DNA of 64,000 nt. Origin: CAINVV01 sp963663675 (GTDB taxonomy: Bacteria > Bacteroidota > Bacteroidia > Bacteroidales > Prolixibacteraceae). The stretch spans positions 2,232,001-2,296,000 of the forward strand of contig OY760498.1 of the NCBI GenBank assembly GCA_963663675.1, in the 5' to 3' direction. The position numbers were made by a program, and so were the translations under genes. How positions within the stretch are numbered: position 1 is the stretch's first letter; every line of letters starts with the position of its first letter. The notes under the pieces are model-generated. The model did no database searches. It saw only the letters and a list, made by a program, of their open reading frames with translations, and was not told the DNA's origin. Below are positions 37,208 to 46,248 of the stretch, one piece after another.

Positions 37208-38089
37208 ATGCAAAAAAAATTTCGGGGTGCCGGAGTTGCACTCATCACACCATTTGATTCAGAGTTACAGATAGATTTTGAATCTTTAGGTAAACTTGTT
37301 GATTCCCAAATTGATAACGGAATAGATTTCCTTGTGGTACTAGGTACGACGGCAGAAACAGCAACGCTGTCCCATCTGGAGAAACAATCCCTGATTGATT
37401 TTGTAACAGAGCGGACCGCCCGCAAAATTCCTGTTATGGTTGGTGTGGGCGGCAACAGTACCTCTGAAGTCATTGATCAGTTGCATTCACTTGATCTGGG
37501 CAAGGCAGATGGCATTCTGTCAGTAGTTCCATATTACAACAAACCTTCCCAGCAAGGAATTTACATGCACTTCATGTCCATAGCTGCTGCATGTCCTTTG
37601 CCGTTAATGCTTTACAATGTTCCCGGACGTACCGGTGTCAGCATGAGCGCCGAAACAACTGTAAGACTGGCTTATGACGCTGAAAATATAATCGGTACCA
37701 AGGAAGCTTCAGGTAATTTTGGTGAAATAATCAAAATTTTAAAAGATAAACCTGACAAATTCAGTGTAATAACCGGCGATGATAGTCTTATTGTACCAAC
37801 AATTTCGCTGGGAGGTGAAGGCGTTATTTCAGTGGCAGCCAACCTGGTTCCCAGAATGATCGCCTCCATGACTCATTACGCGTTATCAGGTAATTATCAC
37901 AACGCTGCAGCTATTCAACTTGATATACAGCCACTTGTGGAAGATCTTTTCGCGGAAGGGAACCCTTCCGGAGTTAAAGCTGCAATGAACACAGTCGGAA
38001 CTGCTGGAAATTATGTGCGGTTGCCGCTCGTCCCGGTCAGTGAAAATCTTTACGGCAAGATCGCTGAAAAAACAAAACGGCTCTTCTGA
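37208..38089 (+). CDS. dapA: 4-hydroxy-tetrahydrodipicolinate synthase
   Basis: The 293-residue aldolase condenses pyruvate with aspartate semialdehyde, the first step to diaminopimelate and lysine. Counting from the ATG at 37208, the active site is complete: T47-T48 in GTTAETATL, Y136 in YNVPGRTG and Schiff-base K165 in GTKEASGNF. An ATG 18 bases upstream would overlap the previous gene; the start at 37208, one base after that stop, gives the standard MQKKFRGAGVALITPF beginning. Diaminopimelate feeds peptidoglycan, relevant to the L,D-transpeptidases in this window. Confidence 0.95.
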   Translation: MQKKFRGAGVALITPFDSELQIDFESLGKLVDSQIDNGIDFLVVLGTTAETATLSHLEKQSLIDFVTERTARKIPVMVGVGGNSTSEVIDQLHSLDLGKADGILSVVPYYNKPSQQGIYMHFMSIAAACPLPLMLYNVPGRTGVSMSAETTVRLAYDAENIIGTKEASGNFGEIIKILKDKPDKFSVITGDDSLIVPTISLGGEGVISVAANLVPRMIASMTHYALSGNYHNAAAIQLDIQPLVEDLFAEGNPSGVKAAMNTVGTAGNYVRLPLVPVSENLYGKIAEKTKRLF

Positions 38090-38098
38090 ATAAGCCGC
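38067..38098 (-). terminator. Probable terminator of the M48 peptidase gene, inside the dapA 3' end
   Basis: On the minus strand CGGCT and AGCCG form a stem, followed by TTTTGTTTTTT. It lies just after the stop of the M48 gene and within the last codons of dapA. Confidence 0.45.
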
Positions 38099-38920
38099 TC
38101 ATTTTCTGCCCTGTGGATGGTAAAACTTCAGGGCTTCGGGCAATTTTTCTGCAATTTTAGCAATTCTGTTTTCATCCAAAGGATGTGTACTCAAAAACTC
38201 AGGTGTTGTTGAGCTGCTGTTCTTGGCCATGGCTTTCCAGAACTCTATCCCCTGGCTTGGGTCATAACCTGCCATTGCCATAAAATACAAGCCCATTTCA
38301 TCCGCCTCATATTCATGTTTTCTTGAATAAGGCAACATGTAACCAAGCTGAGATCCAACTCCGAATGCGGCCATTGCCAGTTGCTGGGTCTCCGCGGGTT
38401 TTTGGGCAAGTGCAACAGAAAGTGCAGTGCCTACCCCCTGGGTTATAAGTTGTTCACTCATTCTTTCGCTGCTGTGGCGGGCAACAGCATGCGCTATTTC
38501 GTGGCTCATGACGACAGCCACCTGGGCATCATTCTTCATCAGAGGCAAAATACCTGTGTAAACGACGACTTTCCCTCCCGGCATGCACCAGGCATTGACA
38601 CTTTTATCTTCAATCAGGTTGAATTCCCATTTGTAGCCATCCAGGTAACCGGATAAGCCTTTGTCCCTGAAATATTTTTCCACCGCACCGGCAATATTGC
38701 CTCCTATTTTTCTTACACGTGCAGTTTCAGTTTTATTAGCAGAAACTTTGTTTGATTTAAGGAACTGATCATACTGTGTTAAACTCAGTCCCATCACTTC
38801 TGATTCGCTGACCAGGCTCAGTTGCTTACGGCCGGTCAGAGGAACAGTCGCACATGAAACAAGTATGAATAATGCAAGTGACAGTGCAACTTTGAATGAT
38901 AAACCTGCAAAAGTCTTCAT
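38099..38920 (-). CDS. M48-family metallopeptidase lipoprotein (Oma1/BepA/LoiP type)
   Basis: The 273-residue protein has a lipoprotein signal (LVSC, Cys23) followed by the TGRKQLSLVSE motif typical of exported M48 peptidases. The zinc site is HEIAH (H140, E141, H144), with the third ligand Glu in YEADEMGLYFMAMAGYDP. Relatives in E. coli degrade misassembled envelope proteins. It is convergent with dapA, with 9 bases between the stops. It is likely anchored in a membrane facing the periplasm. Confidence 0.92.
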   Translation of the reverse strand: MKTFAGLSFKVALSLALFILVSCATVPLTGRKQLSLVSESEVMGLSLTQYDQFLKSNKVSANKTETARVRKIGGNIAGAVEKYFRDKGLSGYLDGYKWEFNLIEDKSVNAWCMPGGKVVVYTGILPLMKNDAQVAVVMSHEIAHAVARHSSERMSEQLITQGVGTALSVALAQKPAETQQLAMAAFGVGSQLGYMLPYSRKHEYEADEMGLYFMAMAGYDPSQGIEFWKAMAKNSSSTTPEFLSTHPLDENRIAKIAEKLPEALKFYHPQGRK

Positions 38921-39027
38921 CTGATAATTATTAATTTTTTTCGTCCGATAGAATTATCAACGCGGATCGTCGATTCGCAAAGGATAATATCATCACTGTT
39001 GATGATTTACCACCCTGCTCAATTTAT

Positions 39028-39909
39028 TTATTTGTAAATTTTGTGCTGATTTGACAGCAATGTGTTATAAAGCAGTGAAGCAATGGTCATTGGACCAACT
39101 CCTCCCGGTACTGGCGTGATAAAAGAACATTTTGGCGCAACTTCATCAAACTTTACGTCTCCCTTCAGTTTAAAGCCTGATTTGGTCTGAACTGAAGGAA
39201 CCCGGGTAGTTCCCACATCAATGACAACAGCACCTTCTTTTACCATTTCTGCTGTTAAAAACTCCGGTTTACCAAGAGCGGCAATTATAATATCAGCACC
39301 CAGACACACCTCTTTCAAATTTTTTGTACGACTGTGACAAAGGGTCACAGTACAGTCTACTCCCTTCTGGGACAACAGGATACTCATCGGACGACCTACA
39401 ATATTGCTCCTGCCAATCACCACGCAATTTTTTCCTGAAGTTTCAATCTTGTACCTGCGAATCAGCTCCATAATACCAAAAGGAGTGGCCGACACAAACG
39501 CAGGCATTCCGGCAACTACCCTCCCGACATTAACCGGATGAAAACCATCAACATCTTTTTTGGGGTCAATTTTCTCGATAACTTTCTCTTCAGCTATATG
39601 TTCCGGCAACGGTAACTGCACAATGAAGCCATCGATCTCAGGATTGTTATTCAGCGAGTTAATGCTTTGAAGCAACTCTTCTTCACTGACGTTATCTTCA
39701 AACCTTATGAGTGTTGAATTAAAACCAACCGCTTCACATGCTTTCACCTTCGCCGCAACATAGGTCTCGCTGCCACCATCATGACCAACAAGGATGGCCG
39801 CGAGATGCGGAACTCTCCTCCCTGAAGCTTTTATTTGTTCAACTTCAGTAGCTATTTCTCTCTTTAATAACCCTGAAATTTCCTTTCCATCTATCAATAC
39901 CATAATCAA
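39028..39909 (-). CDS. folD: Bifunctional methylenetetrahydrofolate dehydrogenase/cyclohydrolase
   Basis: The 293-residue enzyme interconverts methylene-, methenyl- and formyl-tetrahydrofolate. The signatures are GSETYVAAKVKACEAVGF with the catalytic Lys, GFIVQLPLPEH, KDVDGFHPVNVG, the NADP site VVIGRSNIVGRP and TPVPGGVGPMTIA. A Met one residue inside the chosen start (MVLIDG) is equally possible. It lies 35 bases after ffh on the same strand and is probably in the same operon. Confidence 0.96.
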   Translation of the reverse strand: MIMVLIDGKEISGLLKREIATEVEQIKASGRRVPHLAAILVGHDGGSETYVAAKVKACEAVGFNSTLIRFEDNVSEEELLQSINSLNNNPEIDGFIVQLPLPEHIAEEKVIEKIDPKKDVDGFHPVNVGRVVAGMPAFVSATPFGIMELIRRYKIETSGKNCVVIGRSNIVGRPMSILLSQKGVDCTVTLCHSRTKNLKEVCLGADIIIAALGKPEFLTAEMVKEGAVVIDVGTTRVPSVQTKSGFKLKGDVKFDEVAPKCSFITPVPGGVGPMTIASLLYNTLLSNQHKIYK

Positions 39910-39944
39910 AAAGTGAATAGTGAATAGAAAACTTATGTCATTGA

Positions 39945-41279
39945 TTAACGTCGCTGTCCTTTACCCTGTGACATCATCTTCTTCATATTGGCACCGGATG
40001 ATACCATTTTCATCATTTTTCTGGTGTCCGCAAATTGCTTCAGGAGCCGGTTTACCTCCTGAACAGAGGTCCCTGAACCCTGGGCAATCCTTTTTCTCCT
40101 TGATCCATCGATCAAGGCAGCATCAGCACGTTCTTCCTTCGTCATCGAATAGATAATGGCTTCAACATGTTTGAATGCATCATCCTCAATATCAACATCT
40201 TTTAAAACCTTTCCCATACCCGGAATCATGCCGGCAAGTTCCTTTAGGTTACCCATCTTCTTGATTTGCTGAATCTGCTTCAGAAAATCATCAAAATTAA
40301 ACTGATCTTTTGCAAGTTTCTTCTGAAGTTTCCTTGCTTCTTCCTCGTCGTATTGTTCCTGGGCTCTTTCGACAAGTGAAACGATATCACCCATTCCAAG
40401 AATCCTGTCGGCCATCCTGCTGGGATAAAAAGCGTCAATGGCATCCATCTTCTCACCCATACCCACAAACTTGATAGGCTTGCTGACTACGGAACGGATA
40501 GACAGGGCTGCTCCTCCCCTCGTATCACCATCCAGTTTTGTCAGAACGACCCCGTCAAAATTCAGCCGGTCGTTGAACTCCTTTGCTGTATTAACGGCAT
40601 CCTGACCGGTCATTGAATCCACCACGAAAAGGATTTCGCCTGGATTTACAGCATTTCTGACAGCCTCAATCTCCTTCATCATCATTTCATCAATAGCCAG
40701 TCGTCCGGCAGTATCGATGATGACAACATCGTAACCCTTTAGTTTGGCTTCCCTGACTGCATCCTTCGCTATTTTTACAGGATCTTTTGTTGTTTCGTCA
40801 GTGTATACAGAAACATTGATTGCAGCACCCAGAACCTTTAACTGTTCAATGGCTGCAGGCCTGTAAACATCACATGCAACCAGTAGCGGGTTCTTTCCCT
40901 GCTTCGTTTTCAGGCGATTAGCCAATTTTCCTGAAAAAGTGGTTTTACCAGATCCCTGTAAACCGGACATCAGTATTATGGCAGGTGATCCTTTCAGGTT
41001 AATGTCAACCGCCTGGCCACCCATTAATTCGACAAGCTCATCATGAACGATCTTCACCATCAGCTGTCCCGGGTTAAGGGAAGTAATAACCTGCTGACCA
41101 ATGGCTTTGTCCTTTATTTTAGAGGTAAAGTCTTTCGCAATCTTAAAATTGACATCAGCATCGAGCAACGCCCTTCTTACCTCTTTTAATGTTTCAGCAA
41201 CATTAATTTCCGTAATCTTACCTTGTCCTTTCAACAATTTGAACGACCGTTCCAGTTTATCCGATAGATTTTCAAACAT
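39945..41279 (-). CDS. ffh: Signal recognition particle protein Ffh
   Basis: The 444-residue GTPase has the N domain, the G domain (GLQGSGKTTFSGKLA, DTAGRLAIDE, TKLDGDTRGGAALS) and the Met-rich M domain (IPGMGKVLK, RRKRIAQGSGTSVQEVNRLL, then a MKKMMSQGKGQRR tail) that binds SRP RNA and signal peptides. It targets inner-membrane proteins cotranslationally. A TAAGTTTG element at 41305-41312 is the likely promoter. The SRP RNA gene is not in this window. Confidence 0.97.
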   Translation of the reverse strand: MFENLSDKLERSFKLLKGQGKITEINVAETLKEVRRALLDADVNFKIAKDFTSKIKDKAIGQQVITSLNPGQLMVKIVHDELVELMGGQAVDINLKGSPAIILMSGLQGSGKTTFSGKLANRLKTKQGKNPLLVACDVYRPAAIEQLKVLGAAINVSVYTDETTKDPVKIAKDAVREAKLKGYDVVIIDTAGRLAIDEMMMKEIEAVRNAVNPGEILFVVDSMTGQDAVNTAKEFNDRLNFDGVVLTKLDGDTRGGAALSIRSVVSKPIKFVGMGEKMDAIDAFYPSRMADRILGMGDIVSLVERAQEQYDEEEARKLQKKLAKDQFNFDDFLKQIQQIKKMGNLKELAGMIPGMGKVLKDVDIEDDAFKHVEAIIYSMTKEERADAALIDGSRRKRIAQGSGTSVQEVNRLLKQFADTRKMMKMVSSGANMKKMMSQGKGQRR

Positions 41280-41304
41280 ATTAGAGTTGTTTTTTTAACG
41301 CGTA

Positions 41305-41312
41305 CAAACTTA
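41305..41312 (-). promoter_or_regulatory. -7 promoter element for ffh-folD
   Basis: TAAGTTTG on the minus strand matches TAnnTTTG, 26 bases before the ffh ATG. The -33 region is a poly-A tract without TTTG. Confidence 0.4.
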
Positions 41313-41437
41313 CATGAAAAAAAAAAAAGTTAACAGGCTGAAGTAAAAATTTTGTTGATTATTCGATATTTTGGAACTGCCGTGTAACGGGAGAAATGAT
41401 TCAGCGTCTTATTGTCATAACTGATTCAATCGTTTCT

Positions 41438-44071
41438 ATGAAGATTTTGCGCTTTGCTTCATTTTTGTTGCTGTTTATTTGCTATTCTGCCTATTCAGAA
41501 GAACCTGTGAAAAAAATGTACCTGGCACAAAAATGTTCGTCACCTATTACCATTGACGGAATACCTGACGAAACGGCCTGGAGCGAAAAATGGGAAAATG
41601 GATTCGTTCAAAGAGAGCCTTACGAAAATTCAAAACCAACACAGGAAACAAAATTCCAACTCCTGTATGATGATGAATTTATATACGTAGCCATCAAAGC
41701 ATTGGATACGGCCCCCGACAGTATCGTGAACAGACTTTCCAGAAAAGATAAAATGGACGGTGACATGGTTTCCTTAATATTGGACAGCTACCACGATTTG
41801 AGAACAGCCTTCATGTTCACTGTTTCAGCTGCGGGGGTCAAGAGTGATGAAATCATGTCGGAAGACGGCGCTGTAGAAGATCTTACCTGGGATCCAATCT
41901 GGTTTGTCAGGACAAAAATTCATAGTTGGGGATGGTGTGCTGAAATGAAAATACCACTCACGCAATTGCGTTTTGAAAAAAAATCAAAAGAGGTTTGGGG
42001 ATTGGATCTGGTTAGATTTTTATTCAGGAAGAATGAAATTTCGCTATGGCAACCCATCTCACGTACTCAACCCGGATTTGTCAGCTTCATGGGAGAACTG
42101 GCCTTCCCCGGTGAACTGAAACCCCGCAGGCAGGTAGATCTTACTCCCTATGCCACTTCGAGCCTTAACACTTATCCTAAAGAAGAGAACAATAATCTTG
42201 CTTCAGGCCGGGACACAAAGCTAAATGCAGGTCTGGACGGGAAAATTGGAGTCACCAACAACCTGACACTCGACTTCACTATTAATCCTGATTTTGGTCA
42301 GGTGGAAGCAGATCCCTCCCAGGTAAACCTAACTGCCTATGAGACTTTTTATGTAGAAAAGAGACCATTCTTTATCGAAGGGAAAAACATCACCCGTTAT
42401 CCGTTAGGGTTTGGCGACGGAGATTTATCACTGGAACAATTGTTCTATTCGAGGCGGATTGGAAGAAAACCGCAGTATTCCCCTGACCTGGCTGATAATG
42501 TATATGCAAAGGAACCCGGCTTCACAAGCATCCTTGGAGCTGCTAAACTGACAGGTAAAAGTTCAAAAGGATGGTCGGTTGGCATTATTGAAAGTGTGGG
42601 AGCCAAAGAAACTGCCTTGATCGATTCCTCAGGATACGCGCACAATGAAACGGTAGAGCCGCTCACAAACTACCTGGTTGGAAGAGTTCAGAAAGATATC
42701 AACAAGGGAAATACCATTATCGGAGTAATGGGGACAAGCACCGATCGCCAACTGGAGGGGAATCAGCTTATTTCCCTGTTGCACAAGAACGGCCGTTCCG
42801 GGGCATTTGACTTTAAGCAGTATTTCAACCATAAAAACTGGCTGGTACAGCTAAATACAGTGTTCAGCAATGTAAACGGAAGCAAGGAGGCAATCGCTGA
42901 AACCCAGACATCATCTGCCCACCTTTTTCAAAGGCCGGATGCCACCCATCTCACGTTTAACGAAAACAGGACTTCCTTATCGGGCAACGGCGGAAATTTT
43001 CAATTGAACAAAATCGGCGGAAATTTTAATTGTATGGTGGCAGCCATGTGGAAATCCCCCGGGCTGGAAATTAACGACATAGGATACCTTAGATCGGCAG
43101 ATGAGATTTACCAGGTTTTCTGGTGCGGTTACAGGTTCACCAAGCCTGCAGGCCCGATGAGATCTGCAAATATTAATTTTAATGAATGGTACGTCTGGAA
43201 TTATGCGGGAGAACATCTTTCTACCGGTAGTAATGTCAATGGTCACATACAATTCAAGAACCAATGGGCGCTGCATAGCGGGTTTAACCTAGGTTCGCAA
43301 TCATTGTCTGTCTCCCAGTTGCGGGGTGGTCCGGCTATGCTTATTCCGGGAGATAAATCACTTTGGTTTTTTGTTGAGTCCGATGTAAGAAAAAAAATCT
43401 CATTGCAATTTCAGAGCCAGCATTCCCGTTCAAATAATGGATCAGCAAAATACAATCAGTTTTCTCCGATAATCCGATATCAGCCTATTAATATGCTGGA
43501 GTTTACTTTGGAACCATCTTATACTCACAATACCAATGAGTTACAATATATATCCGATCAAAATTACGGAAACGAAAAAAGATACATTCTGGGTTCCCTA
43601 AATCAGCAGATACATTCATTTTCAGCCCGTATCAATGTCAATTTAACCCCCAACCTGACCATTCAGTACTGGGGACAGCCGTTTGTTACTTATGGCAAAT
43701 ACACTCAACTGAAGATGGTGACGCAATCAAGGGCCTCTAAATATGAAAACCGCTTCCATATTTATGATTCAGCGCAACTGGGGGAACCTGATGCTGACAA
43801 CAACTATAATGTCGATGAAAACAGGGATGGAACCCCAGATTATAAGTTTGAAAATCCAAATTTTAATTTTAATGAATTTTTATCCAACCTGGTGTTAAGG
43901 TGGGAATATGTCCCGGGATCTGTAATATATTTTGTATGGTCGCAAAACCGTCAATATAAAACTGAGACAGGAGAATTTGACCTGTCACACAACCTTGACG
44001 GTCTTTACAATATCCAAAAGCCAACCAACACCATCATGTTAAAACTCTCCTACAGGTTAGCATTACACTAA
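41438..44071 (+). CDS. DUF5916 protein with N-terminal CBM9-like domain (outer membrane)
   Basis: From the ATG at 41438 the 877-residue protein starts with a signal peptide (MKILRFASFLLLFICYSAYS). An ATG 42 bases upstream would put 14 polar residues before it, so the inner start is preferred. Residues about 25-205 are the carbohydrate-binding family 9-like domain (ITIDGIPDETAW, FQLLYDDEFIYVAIKA). The rest is DUF5916, with the conserved FTINPDFGQVEADPSQVNLTAYETFYVEKRPFFIEG block (partly quoted) and many beta strands ending in an aromatic-rich terminal strand, as in outer membrane barrels. The substrate is unknown. Confidence 0.85.
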   Translation: MKILRFASFLLLFICYSAYSEEPVKKMYLAQKCSSPITIDGIPDETAWSEKWENGFVQREPYENSKPTQETKFQLLYDDEFIYVAIKALDTAPDSIVNRLSRKDKMDGDMVSLILDSYHDLRTAFMFTVSAAGVKSDEIMSEDGAVEDLTWDPIWFVRTKIHSWGWCAEMKIPLTQLRFEKKSKEVWGLDLVRFLFRKNEISLWQPISRTQPGFVSFMGELAFPGELKPRRQVDLTPYATSSLNTYPKEENNNLASGRDTKLNAGLDGKIGVTNNLTLDFTINPDFGQVEADPSQVNLTAYETFYVEKRPFFIEGKNITRYPLGFGDGDLSLEQLFYSRRIGRKPQYSPDLADNVYAKEPGFTSILGAAKLTGKSSKGWSVGIIESVGAKETALIDSSGYAHNETVEPLTNYLVGRVQKDINKGNTIIGVMGTSTDRQLEGNQLISLLHKNGRSGAFDFKQYFNHKNWLVQLNTVFSNVNGSKEAIAETQTSSAHLFQRPDATHLTFNENRTSLSGNGGNFQLNKIGGNFNCMVAAMWKSPGLEINDIGYLRSADEIYQVFWCGYRFTKPAGPMRSANINFNEWYVWNYAGEHLSTGSNVNGHIQFKNQWALHSGFNLGSQSLSVSQLRGGPAMLIPGDKSLWFFVESDVRKKISLQFQSQHSRSNNGSAKYNQFSPIIRYQPINMLEFTLEPSYTHNTNELQYISDQNYGNEKRYILGSLNQQIHSFSARINVNLTPNLTIQYWGQPFVTYGKYTQLKMVTQSRASKYENRFHIYDSAQLGEPDADNNYNVDENRDGTPDYKFENPNFNFNEFLSNLVLRWEYVPGSVIYFVWSQNRQYKTETGEFDLSHNLDGLYNIQKPTNTIMLKLSYRLALH

Positions 44072-44277
44072 AAAACTGGTTCTCAAATAAGTGCAAAAAT
44101 CAGATTAAAGTGTCCCAATTAACTTATACAATATTCAAATTACATAAAAATAATTCGTATATCACTGATTGAATGCAAATTAAGTGCTAAATAAAAAATA
44201 ACACAAATCATTTTTTGAATTAAAATATAACTACCTTTACATCGGATTATTTACCATTAAATAAGTTTTTTAAAATT

Positions 44278-44694
44278 ATGAACATTTTCGTAGGAAGCCT
44301 TCCATTTAGTTTGGAGGAGGCAGAATTAAAAGGATTTTTTGAGGAGTACGGTGAAGTAACTTCAGCCAGAATTATTACTGACAAATTCTCCGGAAGGAGT
44401 AAAGGTTTCGGCTTCATTGAAATGCCGAATGCAGAAGAAGCTCAAAAGGCTATTGAAGAATTAAACGGTGCAGAAGTTGACGGACGTACAATCGTTGTAA
44501 ACGAGTCCATCGAAAAACCTAAAGACGGCACAAGACGTCCAAGCGGCGGCGGCGGCGGTTTCAACCGTGGTGGCGGCGGTGGCGGTTTCAACCGTGGTGG
44601 CGATCGTGGCGGTTTCAACCGTGGCGGTGGTGATCGTGGTGGTTTCAACCGTGGCGGCGGTGACAGAGGTACCGGTCGCAGGTCCAGTTATTAA
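44278..44694 (+). CDS. RRM-type RNA-binding protein with Gly/Arg-rich tail
   Basis: The 138-residue protein has one RRM (residues 1-82): RNP2 is NIFVGSL and RNP1 is SKGFGFIEM. The remaining tail consists of repeated FNRGG units with Gly runs, about five copies, an RGG-like region. Bacterial RRM/RGG proteins bind single-stranded RNA and are often cold-induced. Upstream, TACCTTTA at 44232-44239 is a near match to the -7 consensus, giving a leader of about 30 bases. A strong terminator follows. Confidence 0.9.
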   Translation: MNIFVGSLPFSLEEAELKGFFEEYGEVTSARIITDKFSGRSKGFGFIEMPNAEEAQKAIEELNGAEVDGRTIVVNESIEKPKDGTRRPSGGGGGFNRGGGGGGFNRGGDRGGFNRGGGDRGGFNRGGGDRGTGRRSSY

Positions 44695-44866
44695 GCAGTC
44701 GGACGCGTCGTAGCAGATAGGCTACAGTTTGAACTATTTTTGTGCTGAGTTCGTGTATGAAAGATTATAACTTGACTTAACAGCCTGATAATTAATCGAG
44801 ATTGAAGCACAACACTTAGATAATCCAAACAAAAGCAGAATCGTTCCAAAGCTTATTATAGCATTT

Positions 44867-44896
44867 AAGAGGGCTCCTTACAGGAACCCTCTTTTT
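44867..44896 (+). terminator. Rho-independent terminator after the RRM gene
   Basis: AGAGGG-TCC and GGA-CCCTCT form a stem with a TTAC loop and one mismatch, followed by TTTTTG. It lies between the RRM gene and the helicase gene, 22 bases before the helicase start. The 170 bases between the RRM stop and this hairpin show no other feature. Confidence 0.8.
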
Positions 44897-44917
44897 GTTT
44901 GATATCAAAAATAAAAA

Positions 44918-46246
44918 ATGAATAACAAAATATATTCTCCCGCGGTAGAGAAGGGAATCCGTAACTTGGGATTTGAATCATTGAATCCCATGCAATCTGA
45001 GATGCTTAAAGTCTGCAAATCAGCAAAACAGGTTCTGCTTTTTTCTCCTACCGGCTCAGGAAAAACCGCCGCATTTCTTCTGCCAATCCTGGAGAAAGTA
45101 AATTTGCAAAAACCGGGCATTTCATCCCTGGTACTGGTTCCATCAAGGGAACTGGCACTGCAAATTGAACAGGTTTTTAAAACAATGGGGACAGGTTACA
45201 AGGTCGCAACCTGTTATGGAGGACATAAGGTAAAAACTGAACTTAATAACCTGACTGAACCCCCTGTACTTTTAATAGGAACTCCTGGCCGTATCAGCTA
45301 CCACCTGGAAAGAGGAAACATCCGTTTTGAAGCTCTTGCCGTTTTGGTCGTTGACGAATACGACAAATCGCTTGAATTTGGTTTTGAAAGGGAAATATCT
45401 TCGATTTTAAGTCATATTCCTGAACCGGAACAGTTGATTCTCACTTCGGCAACACAATCTGTCAATTTGCCCGATTTTATGCAAATAAATCAGCCTGTAG
45501 TTCTTGATTACAGCAGCAACCTAAAGCCATCCGGATTGGAAATAAAGATAGTAAGGTCGGAGGAGAAGGATAAACTTGCTCTGCTACTGAAGTTATTAAA
45601 AAACACGGATGATGGCCTCACGCTCGTTTTCTGCAACCATCGTGATGCAGTGGAAAGAATCAGTTACCTGTTAAACGAAAACGGTATCTTTCACGACACA
45701 TACCATGGCGGATATGAACAGGCCCAACGTGAAAGAGCACTGATTAAATTCAGAAACGGAAGCACTCCAGTCCTGGTTACTACCGATTTGGCATCCAGGG
45801 GACTGGACATTGAAGGGGTAAAAAACATCGTCCATTATCAGTTGGCAGGGAGTGAGACAATATTTGTGCACAGGAACGGACGTACTGCCAGGATGGAAAA
45901 TGAAGGTACAGTCTGGATTTTGTTGTCTGCAACTGAAAAAATACCGGATTATGTGCCTGAATACAGCGTTGAAGAGAAAATACCGGAGAAAAATGAGACA
46001 TGTAGAACGCCTTATTATTCAACCCTCTACATTGGACTTGGGAAAAAAGACAAGATCAGCAAGATTGATATTGTAGGACTTCTGATCCAAAAAGGCAAAT
46101 TACAAAAAGAAGAAATCGGGATGATAAATATCCTTGACTATGAATCGTTTGCAGCCATTCCTGTATCAAAAATCAGGATGGTTGTCAAGCAGCTGGAAAA
46201 CGAAAAAATCAAGAATAAAAAGGCAAAAATAGAGCAATCAAACTAA
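44918..46246 (+). CDS. DEAD-box-type RNA helicase with C-terminal DbpA-like RNA-binding domain
   Basis: The 442-residue helicase has the Q motif (GFESLNPMQSEML), motif I SPTGSGKTAAF (about residues 43-53), Ia VPSRELALQ, Ib GTPGR, motif II as VDEYDKS in place of VDEAD, motif III SATQ, and in the second lobe VFCNHRDAVE, TTDLASRGLDI and HRNGRTAR. The last 70 residues resemble the DbpA RNA-binding domain (GKKDKISKIDIVGLLI). It probably works in ribosome assembly or RNA remodelling. The changed motif II keeps both acidic residues, so ATPase activity is expected. Confidence 0.9.
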   Translation: MNNKIYSPAVEKGIRNLGFESLNPMQSEMLKVCKSAKQVLLFSPTGSGKTAAFLLPILEKVNLQKPGISSLVLVPSRELALQIEQVFKTMGTGYKVATCYGGHKVKTELNNLTEPPVLLIGTPGRISYHLERGNIRFEALAVLVVDEYDKSLEFGFEREISSILSHIPEPEQLILTSATQSVNLPDFMQINQPVVLDYSSNLKPSGLEIKIVRSEEKDKLALLLKLLKNTDDGLTLVFCNHRDAVERISYLLNENGIFHDTYHGGYEQAQRERALIKFRNGSTPVLVTTDLASRGLDIEGVKNIVHYQLAGSETIFVHRNGRTARMENEGTVWILLSATEKIPDYVPEYSVEEKIPEKNETCRTPYYSTLYIGLGKKDKISKIDIVGLLIQKGKLQKEEIGMINILDYESFAAIPVSKIRMVVKQLENEKIKNKKAKIEQSN

Positions 46247-46248
46247 CA

